Below, piece by piece: positions 43,081-50,769 of a stretch of 64,000 nt of DNA; within the stretch, counting starts at the first letter, position 1, and every line of letters begins with the position of its first letter. The position numbers and the translations under genes were made by a program. The DNA is from an uncultured Christensenella sp. GTDB lineage: Bacteria; Bacillota; Clostridia; Christensenellales; UBA1242. The notes beneath the pieces are model-generated. The model did no database searches and was not told the origin of the DNA. It worked only from the letters and a program-made list of their open reading frames with translations. The stretch is from positions 94,900 through 158,899 of the forward strand of contig CAJTYR010000003.1 in assembly GCA_910584295.1 (NCBI GenBank), in the 5' to 3' direction.

Positions 43081-43106
43081 AAAAAGAAGGATCAACCCTT
43101 CTTTTT
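43081..43106 (-). terminator. Intrinsic terminator overlapping the PAP2 stop codon
   Basis: On the minus strand AAAAAGAAGG-GTTGAT-CCTTCTTTTTTT; the stop TGA (43092-43094) lies in the loop. Confidence 0.75.
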
Positions 43107-43796
43107 AATTTTGTTTCTGATTTTCAGATAGAAATTATCAAATTTTTCTGCACAGATTTTGCCGGACCTTGAAAATCTTGACAAGAGCCAAATTGGCACC
43201 ATAATAGCAAAAGAAGCAAGGAAATCCACCCAAAAGTGTTGTCTGGTGAAGACTGTTGCAAGCACAATCAAAATTCCAATTATGCAGCCAAAGATACGAT
43301 ACCAAAGTTTCATTTCTTTTCCGTCCACACAAGCAATGAAGATTGCAATTGCCATGAAACAGTGTTGAGATGGGAAACAGTTTGTTGGATTTGTTGAGTT
43401 CCAAGTCCAAACCACGAATTTGTCTGTGAAACTTTCTGGAGTGAAGTCTGGCTTGATAAATCTTGTTTGAAAGAAGAAATAGATAATTCCAGAGATTGCA
43501 AAACTTAAGCAAAGAGTGATGAAGATATCAAAGAGTTTGGTCTTATTTTTGTATGCCATATAAAAAAAAGTGATGATTCCGACAGGAAAAGTGAGATAAT
43601 AGACATAGATAAATTCTGCCACCAAAGGGATTTTGTCATCAAGTGGAGTGTGAGCCCAAGGAGTTCCATAGTGAAAATCACCAGGCTTTGCTGCACTTGT
43701 TAAAATCTGATTTCCAAGATAAGAAACCCCAAGTACCAGTAAGAAAATAAGAAAAGGTAAGATTGCATACGCAATTTTGGAAAAGAATTTTTTCAT
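43092..43796 (-). CDS. PAP2-family membrane phosphatase
   Basis: A 234-residue integral membrane protein with about six hydrophobic helices, of the type-2 phosphatidic acid phosphatase/undecaprenyl-diphosphatase superfamily. The second and third phosphatase motifs are visible: NCFPSQHC (the PSGH-like motif with its His) and TRQHFWVDF (the SRxxxxxHxxxD-like motif, with the catalytic His and Asp). The first motif (KxxxxxxRP) is not obvious; the stretch TRFIKPDFTP may stand for it. Probably acts on lipid phosphates at the outer face of the membrane. AAGGAT precedes the ATG. Stand-alone gene. Confidence 0.82.
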   Translation of the reverse strand: MKKFFSKIAYAILPFLIFLLVLGVSYLGNQILTSAAKPGDFHYGTPWAHTPLDDKIPLVAEFIYVYYLTFPVGIITFFYMAYKNKTKLFDIFITLCLSFAISGIIYFFFQTRFIKPDFTPESFTDKFVVWTWNSTNPTNCFPSQHCFMAIAIFIACVDGKEMKLWYRIFGCIIGILIVLATVFTRQHFWVDFLASFAIMVPIWLLSRFSRSGKICAEKFDNFYLKIRNKIKKKG

Positions 43797-43915
43797 GGTT
43801 ATCCTTAAGATATGTATAAAAGTATTTTACCACAAGTGTCGAATTTTATGGAAATATTTTAAAGTTAAATTTTTTCCATAAAACAACATTTTTTGTGAGA
43901 TTGTTGCAGAAATGG

Positions 43916-44581
43916 TTATTTGTCTTTTGAAACTAGTTTAACACAATCTTCTCTTGCCATAAGATATGTTTCTGAGTTTATGTTTTTCTTTGAAAGTTTT
44001 TCAAGGGTCTTGTTATTAAAATCATTGTTGATATCTTTTGCCTTAACACTTGAGATCTCTTTGACATCAAAAAACGTGTAGTAAGTTTCTTTCATTGCTC
44101 GAAGTCCGAGATCCAAATCGAAAATCACATTTCCAAGTTCTACAAAGCTGTGCAAAGTTCCGTTTGGATTATTGTTGCCGTAGGGCAAATAATTTATGAC
44201 TGCTGTGTGAATGATTGAGTGGGATGGAAGATTGTTGACACATGCGTTTATGCAATTTTGATGACAGTTGTTTTGCTTAATTCCAAGTGCTGCAATCACA
44301 ACTTTTGGAATTTCTTGAAAAAGAAAAGTTGTTTCATTTTTTGTTGTGCTTATAAAGGTCTCTTTTTTGTAGGTTTGCTCTGTCAAGTACGCACCAAACG
44401 CTGCATCTTTTGGAGTTTTCTTTTTTTGAATGCTTCTCATAAACATTACTGCAAGTGCTGTGCAAGCTTGAGTTTCTGACAGCTCGTCTTCATTATAAAA
44501 AGTTAACTCATCCATAATTTTGTTATAATTTGAATATTTCTGGGAAATTGCTTTTGCTTTTTCCAAAGATAAACTTGTCAT
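43916..44581 (-). CDS. Unknown protein with possible Cys-His-Asp (transglutaminase-like) triad
   Basis: Not recognised with confidence. The 221-residue soluble protein has a helical N-terminal half and a C-terminal half with NNCHQNC (Cys106/Cys110), TLHSFVEL (His144) and VIFDLDLGL (Asp155/Asp157). The order Cys, then His in a strand, then Asp in the next strand is that of transglutaminase-like and papain-fold enzymes (compare HxWxE...DPT). That reading is inference from spacing only. AAAGGAG lies directly before the ATG. It is next to the pyrophosphatase gene, with 37 bp between them on the same strand, so they may be co-transcribed. Confidence 0.6.
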   Translation of the reverse strand: MTSLSLEKAKAISQKYSNYNKIMDELTFYNEDELSETQACTALAVMFMRSIQKKKTPKDAAFGAYLTEQTYKKETFISTTKNETTFLFQEIPKVVIAALGIKQNNCHQNCINACVNNLPSHSIIHTAVINYLPYGNNNPNGTLHSFVELGNVIFDLDLGLRAMKETYYTFFDVKEISSVKAKDINNDFNNKTLEKLSKKNINSETYLMAREDCVKLVSKDK

Positions 44582-44618
44582 TTTTTCTCCTTTAACTAAC
44601 AGGTTATATTTTAATTTG

Positions 44619-45161
44619 TTATTTGGAAGATTTTGCTAAAATTTCTGATTTGTAATATGCAAGGCTTTCTTCAATGATTTCGATCGCACGATTATGGTCG
44701 CCCAACTCTTTTACTTCAACTGGTTTATTTTCCAATTCTTTATAGACAGCCAAGAAGTGCATAAGTTCTTGGAAAATATGTGCTGGAAGTTCTGATATAT
44801 CTTTATAGCCGTTGTATTGTGGGTCACCATAAGGGATGGCGATGATTTTCTCGTCTCTTTGATCTCGATCAGTCATGATGACAACTCCAATTGGATAGCA
44901 TCGTACAAGACAAAGTCTTTCCAAGGGTGTTGAACAAAGAACAAAAACATCAAGAGGATCTCTGTCTTTGCAATATGTGAGAGGAATAAAACCATAATCC
45001 ATTGGATAGTGAGTGCTTGTGTAAAGGACTCTGTCCATGATGAGACAACCAGTGTCCTTATCAAGCTCATATTTTGTCTTGTCTCCTTGTTGAATTTCTA
45101 TGCATGCGAGGAAGTCGTTTGGCTTCACTCTTTCTTCTTTCATATCTTTCCAAATATTCAT
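44619..45161 (-). CDS. ppa: Inorganic pyrophosphatase (family I)
   Basis: Hydrolyses pyrophosphate, pulling nucleic-acid and other syntheses forward. The 180-residue soluble protein contains YELDKDTG, YPMDYGFIPLT and the signature DRDPLDVFVL with the Mg2+-binding Asp residues, followed by DEKIIAIP and HFLAVYKELE. Length and order are those of bacterial family I enzymes. Clostridia often use family II instead, so this is a useful lineage marker. GAGGTTAGAAA precedes the ATG. It probably heads a two-gene unit with the unknown gene downstream. Confidence 0.95.
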   Translation of the reverse strand: MNIWKDMKEERVKPNDFLACIEIQQGDKTKYELDKDTGCLIMDRVLYTSTHYPMDYGFIPLTYCKDRDPLDVFVLCSTPLERLCLVRCYPIGVVIMTDRDQRDEKIIAIPYGDPQYNGYKDISELPAHIFQELMHFLAVYKELENKPVEVKELGDHNRAIEIIEESLAYYKSEILAKSSK

Positions 45162-45238
45162 TTTCTAACCTCATATTTGTTGGGACGACGCCTCAACTGG
45201 CAAATTATAACATATTGTTTTCAAAAAAGCAAATTTTA

Positions 45239-45267
45239 TTGTTTGAGGATGTTTTGTGTGGTATAAT
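45239..45267 (+). promoter_or_regulatory. Promoter of the flavoprotein operon
   Basis: TTGTTT (45239-45244), 17-nt spacer, TATAAT (45262-45267); ATG 20 nt downstream after GGGAGAAGAG. Confidence 0.65.
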
Positions 45268-45287
45268 GTTGAAAATGGGAGAAGAGA

Positions 45288-46433
45288 ATGAAAGAGGTTT
45301 TTGATGTTATTATATTGGGAGCAGGTGCGAGCGGAATGATGTGTGCAAGCACAATCAAAGGGAAAAAAGTTGCAGTTGTCGACCAAGCTAAAAATGCTGC
45401 AAAAAAAATTATGGCCACAGGAAACGGCAGATGTAACTTGGGAAATAATAGTATTTCTTCAAAATTTTATAACCGCAACATCGACTCATTTTTGAAACAA
45501 TTTTCAGAAATTGAAACCGCCAAATTTTTCTCTGATCTTGGGCTTGTGACTTATGTTGATGATGAGGGTAGAATATATCCTATATCAAATTCTGCAAAAA
45601 GTGTAATGGATATTTTGGAATATGGTGCAAGGAAGGCGTCATTCTTCTTGGGTGAAAGAATCAAAAATATCAAAAAGGAAGGAACCTCATTTGTTGTCAA
45701 TCTAGAAACAAAAATCATTACTTCTCCAAAGATCGTTGTTGCCACCGGTGGTGGGTCTGATGAAATTTTGAAAATGCTTAAAGTCCCTTACAAAGAGTTT
45801 GTGCCAAGTCTTGTTTCTCTTAAAAGCAAACAAACAAGAGATTTGAATGGAACGAGAGTTTCAAATGTTTTGGTGAAAGCGACCAATGCTTTTGGAAAAA
45901 CAAGAAGTGAAAAAGGGGAGGTTTTGTTCAGAGAAAACGGATTAAGCGGAATAGTCATTTTTAATTTGTCGACGCTCTATGCAAGAAGCGGAAGGTTTGA
46001 AGGAAAAGTAGAGATTGACCTTCTGCCAGATTTGAGCGAGCAAACTTTGAAAGATATCTTGAGAAAAAGAAAAAGTCTTGAGGCTCGACTTGACAAATTT
46101 TTTGTTGGCATGTTTGCAAACTCTGTTGCAAATGAGATTTTTAAGCAATCAAAACTCAACACAAACGCACCATGTGCGACTTTAAAGGAAAACGAGATTT
46201 TAATACTTGCGAAGACAATCAAAAATATGCAATTTAATGTGTGTGGAGCGCTGGACAACAACCAAGTTTTCAGTGGAGGCGTTCCACTTGAGGACTTGGA
46301 TGAAAACCTTATGCACAAAAATCTTCAAGGTGTATATTTTGTGGGCGAGATTTGCGATGTCGATGGCGTTTGTGGTGGATATAACTTGCAGTGGGCATGG
46401 ACAAGTGGACACATTGTGGGGGAAAGATTATGA
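45288..46433 (+). CDS. FAD/NAD(P)-dependent oxidoreductase, HI0933/YhiN family
   Basis: A 381-residue flavoprotein of unknown substrate. The N-terminus DVIILGAGASGMMCA is the FAD-binding Rossmann motif, followed by KKIMATGNGRCNLGNN, the family hallmark, and ATGGGSDEIL. The C-terminus FVGEICDVDGVCGGYNLQWAWTSG is the second FAD-contacting motif. Length is normal. Its stop overlaps the ATG of a second flavoprotein gene by 4 nt; these two families are often neighbours in Bacillota, which suggests a shared redox role. Confidence 0.9.
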   Translation: MKEVFDVIILGAGASGMMCASTIKGKKVAVVDQAKNAAKKIMATGNGRCNLGNNSISSKFYNRNIDSFLKQFSEIETAKFFSDLGLVTYVDDEGRIYPISNSAKSVMDILEYGARKASFFLGERIKNIKKEGTSFVVNLETKIITSPKIVVATGGGSDEILKMLKVPYKEFVPSLVSLKSKQTRDLNGTRVSNVLVKATNAFGKTRSEKGEVLFRENGLSGIVIFNLSTLYARSGRFEGKVEIDLLPDLSEQTLKDILRKRKSLEARLDKFFVGMFANSVANEIFKQSKLNTNAPCATLKENEILILAKTIKNMQFNVCGALDNNQVFSGGVPLEDLDENLMHKNLQGVYFVGEICDVDGVCGGYNLQWAWTSGHIVGERL

Positions 46434-48001
46434 TTAAACTTGAACAAATCTCACTGCCAATCAAGTTTGATGACGAGGAAGTGAAAAGGCAAATTTGCAA
46501 AACTTTGAAGATTTTTCCCAATAGCATTGACAATTTTGAAATTTTGAAATTGTCAGTTGATGCAAGAAAAAAGCCAAACATAAAATACGTTGCAACTTTG
46601 GGAGTTTCGCTCAAAGGCAATATGGAGAAAAAGTTTTCTCATTTGGCATTTGAAAATAAATCTTACTTGATGAATTATCAAAGAAAAGAGACCAACAAAA
46701 AAATTGTAATTGTCGGCTTTGGTCCAAGCGGAATGTTTGCAGGGCTTACGCTTGCAAAAATGGGATTGAAACCGCTCATCATTGAGCAAGGAAAAATGGT
46801 GGATGAAAGAGCAAGAGATGTTGAGGAGTTTTGGAAAAATCGAAAACTTGACAAATTTTCAAATGTTCAATTTGGAGAAGGCGGAGCAGGAACATTTAGC
46901 GATGGAAAACTTAATACAAATTTGAATAATGCTTATTGCAAGACTGTGATTGAGGAACTTTATGCTCATGGTGCACCCAAAGAAATAACATATTTAAACA
47001 AGCCTCACATAGGGAGTGACAAGCTTAAAGAGGTTGTAAAAAACATAAGAGAGGAAATAATTTCTCTTGGCGGAACATTTATGTTTTCTACCAAACTTTC
47101 CAACATTAAAATTCAAAACGAGCAAGTGAAAGAAATTGAGGTTTTGAATGTTAAATCAGGGGAAATCTTAAACTTTCAAGTTGATTTTCTGCTTCTTTGT
47201 GTTGGGCATAGTGCAAGAGATGTCTTTTCTCTCTTAAAAAGAAAAGGGGCGGTTCTCAAACAAAAACCTTTTGCAATGGGAGTGAGAATAGAGCAAAAGC
47301 AAGCGGACATCAACAAGGCTCAGTATGGCATGGAAAGAGTTGATGGGCTTGGCAATGCAGACTATAAACTTGTGGTGCATCTTCCAAATGGAAGGTCTGT
47401 TTTCACATTTTGCATGTGTCCAGGAGGAGAGGTGGTTGCTTCAAGCAGTGATGATGGTGAAGTGGTGACGAACGGAATGAGCCATTTTGCCAGAGATAAA
47501 GAAAATGCCAACAGCGCTGTGCTTGTCAATATTATGCCAGAAGATTTTTGCGATGACGACCCTCTTGCTGGGGTTTGGTATCAAGCAAAATATGAAAAAC
47601 TTGCATTCGAGTTGGGCGGAGGAAATTTTAATGCTCCTGCCGAAAGTGTTGGCAGTTTTCTTTATGGAAAAACGAATGAGAGCAACCTAAACTTTTCATA
47701 TCGACCAAATATCACTTTCACAAAAATTGAAAAGTGCCTGCCAAAGATTGTGACTGAAAGTTTGAGGGAAGGCTTGCCACTCTTAAACAAAAAACTTGAA
47801 AATTTTGCAAAAGATGAAAATCTTTTGATTGCGATTGAAAGCCGTTCGAGTTGTCCACTCACCATTGTGAGGGATGAACATTTTGAAAGCAACATAAAAG
47901 GACTTTTTCCGGTGGGTGAGGGCGCTGGATATGCTGGCGGAATTGTTTCAAGTGCGCAAGACGGCATTAAGGTGGCTGAGGAGATTTTCAGAAGAGCATA
48001 A
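46430..48001 (+). CDS. FAD-dependent dehydrogenase, COG2509-like
   Basis: A 523-residue flavoprotein. A small N-terminal domain (residues about 1-85, strands and helices, including VDARKKPNIKY) precedes the Rossmann FAD motif IVIVGFGPSGMFAGLTLA. Downstream are FGEGGAGTFSDGKLNT, a hallmark of this uncharacterised dehydrogenase family, CMCPGGEVV, SRSSCPLTIVRD and a C-terminal FPVGEGAGYAGGIVSSAQDG. The ATG at 46430 overlaps the previous stop (ATGA), so translation is coupled. Function unknown; the substrate might be a quinone or tRNA-related compound, but nothing in the sequence decides this. Confidence 0.88.
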   Translation: MIKLEQISLPIKFDDEEVKRQICKTLKIFPNSIDNFEILKLSVDARKKPNIKYVATLGVSLKGNMEKKFSHLAFENKSYLMNYQRKETNKKIVIVGFGPSGMFAGLTLAKMGLKPLIIEQGKMVDERARDVEEFWKNRKLDKFSNVQFGEGGAGTFSDGKLNTNLNNAYCKTVIEELYAHGAPKEITYLNKPHIGSDKLKEVVKNIREEIISLGGTFMFSTKLSNIKIQNEQVKEIEVLNVKSGEILNFQVDFLLLCVGHSARDVFSLLKRKGAVLKQKPFAMGVRIEQKQADINKAQYGMERVDGLGNADYKLVVHLPNGRSVFTFCMCPGGEVVASSSDDGEVVTNGMSHFARDKENANSAVLVNIMPEDFCDDDPLAGVWYQAKYEKLAFELGGGNFNAPAESVGSFLYGKTNESNLNFSYRPNITFTKIEKCLPKIVTESLREGLPLLNKKLENFAKDENLLIAIESRSSCPLTIVRDEHFESNIKGLFPVGEGAGYAGGIVSSAQDGIKVAEEIFRRA

Positions 48002-48002
48002 A

Positions 48003-48034
48003 AAAAAGAATGGACAAAAATGTCCATTCTTTTT
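48003..48034. terminator. Bidirectional intrinsic terminator
   Basis: AAAAAGAATGGACA-AAAA-TGTCCATTCTTTTT, a 14-bp perfect stem between convergent genes. Confidence 0.9.
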
Positions 48035-48058
48035 TAGATTTGTTAGATGTCGGATAAC

Positions 48059-48553
48059 TTAAGCATTCTTCTTTCCAAAGTGAAGAGTTGCTGCCAAAAT
48101 TCCAGCAAGTGAAACCACTGAAGAAATGAGAACCATAATAAGTCCAGCGCCAACATGGTATGGGTTTACGCCAGAAGTTAGTTTGTTGAGATCGCCACAA
48201 TACATTGCCATAAAGATGACTGCAAGAAGAGCGAAAACAACAAAGAGACCAGCAAGTGCATAGTTGACGTAGTTCATGAATTTGATTTTAACAACGCCAA
48301 GTTCGTTGAGAAGACCAAGAACACAACCAACAGCCAAAACACATGCAAGAACAAGTGCAATGATTGACATAATCATAGATGTTTTTGCATTGCCAGTCAT
48401 AGTAGAATCTCCCAAAACATCATAAATTGATATTGATGTAGAAGGAACTCCACTTACTTTAACTGTCATGAATGCCATTGCATTCCAAGCGAGTGTCAAA
48501 ACTGCCATGAGTGCGCCAACGCCGTATCCGATAATTCCCTTAAGGTTTTTCAT
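48059..48553 (-). CDS. Unknown four-helix membrane protein behind a poly-C promoter
   Basis: A 164-residue protein with four hydrophobic helices (residues about 8-32, 58-82, 93-117 and 132-156) and a longer first extracytoplasmic loop rich in S, T and V (VSGVPSTSISIYDVLGD). The end is basic (HFGKKNA). The layout resembles small tetraspan proteins of unknown function in Gram-positive bacteria; I do not recognise a named family. A strong AAAGGAGGAT ribosome site precedes the ATG. Its promoter has a nine-base C tract between the -35 and -10 boxes, suggesting that expression may switch by strand slippage. Monocistronic. Confidence 0.75.
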   Translation of the reverse strand: MKNLKGIIGYGVGALMAVLTLAWNAMAFMTVKVSGVPSTSISIYDVLGDSTMTGNAKTSMIMSIIALVLACVLAVGCVLGLLNELGVVKIKFMNYVNYALAGLFVVFALLAVIFMAMYCGDLNKLTSGVNPYHVGAGLIMVLISSVVSLAGILAATLHFGKKNA

Positions 48554-48585
48554 CTACAAAATCCTCCTTTTGTTAAGATATAAAT

Positions 48586-48615
48586 ATATTAACACTTGAC
48601 GGGGGGGGGAGTCAA
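48586..48615 (-). promoter_or_regulatory. Promoter with nine-C tract in the -35/-10 spacer (candidate phase-variable promoter)
   Basis: On the minus strand: TTGACT (48610-48615), C9 (48601-48609), GTCAAGTGT, TAATAT (48586-48591) with an upstream TG making an extended -10. The spacer is 18 nt at the present tract length. The tract is framed by an inverted repeat CTTGAC...GTCAAG. Confidence 0.65.
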
Positions 48616-48713
48616 GCGATTGACTATATTTGATATGAAAAAGTGACAAAAAGTGTGAAAAAACGCAACAAAAAAAATCCCACAAAATTGAGGGATATTT
48701 TTTTTGAAAATGT

Positions 48714-49310
48714 TTAGAATTTTGAAATATAGCGATATAGCACATCAATCCATTCTGTTCTTGGATGGAAAAGCCCTTGCTTTGCCATCTCTTTGATTTC
48801 AAAGATCGTAGCATAGCGCACTTCACTGACTTCTTCTGGTTGAGAGTGAAATTCTTCAATAGGAATGTCCAAGTTGTAGATGAAGAAATCATAAAATTGA
48901 TTTTCTATGAAAGTGTCAGAAAGTGGAAGTTGATTTCGAAAACTCTACATAAATCTGAAATCTCGCACTTGAGTTTTCTTTGGGAGCATATATCCAACTT
49001 CTTCCATGACTTCTACAGCGGCACAACTCATGCTGTCTGCACCAAAAGGAATGTGACCTGCCACAGACAAGTCCCAAAGCCCAGGAAATTTTTCTTTTGT
49101 GCTTGCACGCTTTTGAATGAGAATTTTGTTGTCATCATTGATGATTGCAACGATGATTGCTCTGTGCCAAAGTCCTTTCTCGTGGACTTCTTTTCTTGTT
49201 GCTGGGCGACCAGTGCTGACACCATTCTCGTTTACAACCTCCAAAAGTTCTCTACCTTGGCTGTAGGTGGTGTAGACTGGTGCAGTGCTTGCAATAATTT
49301 TATCTGCCAT
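48714..49310 (-). pseudogene. NUDIX hydrolase (isopentenyl-isomerase-like branch) with in-frame amber stop
   Basis: A NUDIX-fold coding sequence of 198 codons interrupted by TAG at 48945-48947 (codon 122). Before the stop the protein runs MADKIIASTAPVY, RKEVHEKGLWHRA, LIQKRASTKEKFPGLWD and AGHIPFGADSMSCAA. After the stop the same frame continues as a sensible C-terminus (FIENQFYDFFIYNLD, EVSEVRYATIFEIKEM, TEWIDVLYRYISKF) to a TAA, so only one base change separates it from an intact gene. The NUDIX box also deviates: the Glu of GX5E is Ala and the Arg of REUXEE is Val. TAG is an ordinary stop elsewhere in the window. Best read as a recent pseudogene; a shortened protein is possible. Confidence 0.75.
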
Positions 49311-49609
49311 ATCTAAAATCCTCCCCCCCGCCAAACTTGAAGAGTAATTTGACTTGATGTGCTGGATAAATGAATTTAAAAGTTTTGTCCCAATTCCGCA
49401 TTTTCGATATTCTTCGCAAATACAAATTGTTGATAGATGTAATCTTTTTCTTTCCAACCGTAACAAGTTCCTGCGAAATTATTGTCGAGCAAAGATACCT
49501 TGCCAATGATTTTTTTATCATGACAAAAAGTCCCATTCCATTGTTCTTTTAAAAGCTTATCAATTGATTTTTCGTATTTTTTATTATAATTAATGATTTT
49601 TATTTTCAT
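49311..49609 (-). pseudogene. GNAT acetyltransferase remnant, frameshifted and truncated
   Basis: The first frame gives MKIKIINYNKKYEKSIDKLL through GTCYGWKEK; a one-base shift in the A-rich stretch around 49446-49455 moves to a second frame that continues with STICICEEYRKCGIGTKLLN, the acetyl-CoA-binding motif of GNAT enzymes (R/Q-x-x-G-x-G/A). The last strands expected after this motif are missing; instead the frame meets a seven-G tract (C on the plus strand, 49323-49329) and runs into the NUDIX gene, whose ribosome site is formed by the end of that tract. Together with the neighbouring amber mutation this marks a decaying gene pair. Confidence 0.7.
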
Positions 49610-49681
49610 AATTTCAATTTATCATAATCAAATAATTTTTGTAAAGCAGCTATTTAACGTTTTATTGAGTGAGGGGGGGGC

Positions 49682-50578
49682 TTATTTGCTTTTCAATTCA
49701 TTTATGATGCCGATACACATGTTGATTTTTGTTGGGATTTCATAGGTTGCTCCAATTTTTTGAGCAACTGCTCCAATGCAAAGGTTGTAGCCTCGTGCAA
49801 AATCCCACCATTCGTTTTGATAGACAGTGAAAGAACGAAAAACATCTATGTTTTGTTTGTAGATGAAATCTTTGTTTGCCTTCATATAGTCCTTAACCTT
49901 GATCATATGAGGTTGAAGATTGTCTTCATAAAATTTGTTTTGTGAAAGATATGCAGAAGCCATACACTCTTGACAATATTTTGGATCGCCACCAGCAGTG
50001 ACCAAAATGTCGCATTTGTTTGTAACTTCTTCAATATGGCTTTGGCAAAATTCATCGAGTTTTTTATTTGAGATTTTTGGGTGAAATTCATTGATGTTTT
50101 TGAAATGCTCATTGATTGTGACTGCACCAAAATCGTTGAAGTGTTTTTCGATGACTTTTTTGTTTTCCACAATCATCACTTCAATGCTTCCGCCACCACC
50201 GATCATGATTGCAAGTCTGCCAGTGAAATTATTCCCGAGGGTCACGCCAGAAACAGTGTAAAGTGCCTCTTGCTCAGATGAGACGATATTGAAAGTGCAT
50301 TTGGTTTTTTGCTTAAATTCTTTCAAAAAAGCGGTTTGTTCTTTTTTGTCCAATTTGCGAAAAACACTTGTCCCATAAACATATACATTTTTGGTTGTTT
50401 GCTTCAACTCCAAAATGAATTCGCACAGATCGTCAACATCCTTTGTGTCTAAAACTCCATTTTTTAAATGTGCTTTAAACATTATGCTCCTTGATGGCAA
50501 AGCGATGATTTTTTCATCTATGTACTGATATGCTTTGGAAACAGATGATCCAACTTCAACAACAATAAAATTTTTCAT
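49682..50578 (-). CDS. Ppx/GppA-type phosphatase-like protein (actin-fold)
   Basis: A 298-residue cytoplasmic protein of the exopolyphosphatase/pppGpp-phosphatase family. The first phosphate loop reads VVEVGSSVSKAY, the middle has SSEQEALYTVSGV (the SGxEEA-like motif with catalytic Glu), and the second phosphate loop is AIMIGGGGSIEVMIV; NDFGAVTINEHF follows like the family's FGxVRLTE segment. It has only the two actin-like domains, no HD extension. Residues 200-270 are less typical (a Cys pair in KYCQEC), so substrate is uncertain. AAGGAG precedes the ATG. The TAA stop is followed after one base by a C8 tract on the coding strand. Confidence 0.75.
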   Translation of the reverse strand: MKNFIVVEVGSSVSKAYQYIDEKIIALPSRSIMFKAHLKNGVLDTKDVDDLCEFILELKQTTKNVYVYGTSVFRKLDKKEQTAFLKEFKQKTKCTFNIVSSEQEALYTVSGVTLGNNFTGRLAIMIGGGGSIEVMIVENKKVIEKHFNDFGAVTINEHFKNINEFHPKISNKKLDEFCQSHIEEVTNKCDILVTAGGDPKYCQECMASAYLSQNKFYEDNLQPHMIKVKDYMKANKDFIYKQNIDVFRSFTVYQNEWWDFARGYNLCIGAVAQKIGATYEIPTKINMCIGIINELKSK

Positions 50579-50722
50579 TTTTTCTCCTTATACTTTTTTA
50601 TTATAAAATATAAAAGTAGGTTTTCAAAATTTTTGAGGGCTATTGAAAAAAAATTGTTTTGTATGCTGAATTCTTTTAACTTTTATTTGGGGAAGAATAA
50701 AAATATTGGTTATGTGTATTGC

Positions 50723-50751
50723 TTGAAATAAATATTCCAATTTGATATAAT
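50723..50751 (+). promoter_or_regulatory. Promoter of the four-gene GHKL/phosphohistidine operon
   Basis: TTGAAA (50723-50728), 17-nt spacer, TATAAT (50746-50751). The expected start near 50758 leaves a leader of about 12 nt that is essentially only the ribosome site AAGGGGGA. Confidence 0.75.
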
Positions 50752-50769
50752 GAATCCAAGGGGGACAAA

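Noticed and set aside
48945..48947. TAG as a recoded sense codon
   Set aside because: TAG is used as a normal stop elsewhere (for example 52018-52020), and the neighbouring GNAT gene is also broken, so mutation is simpler.
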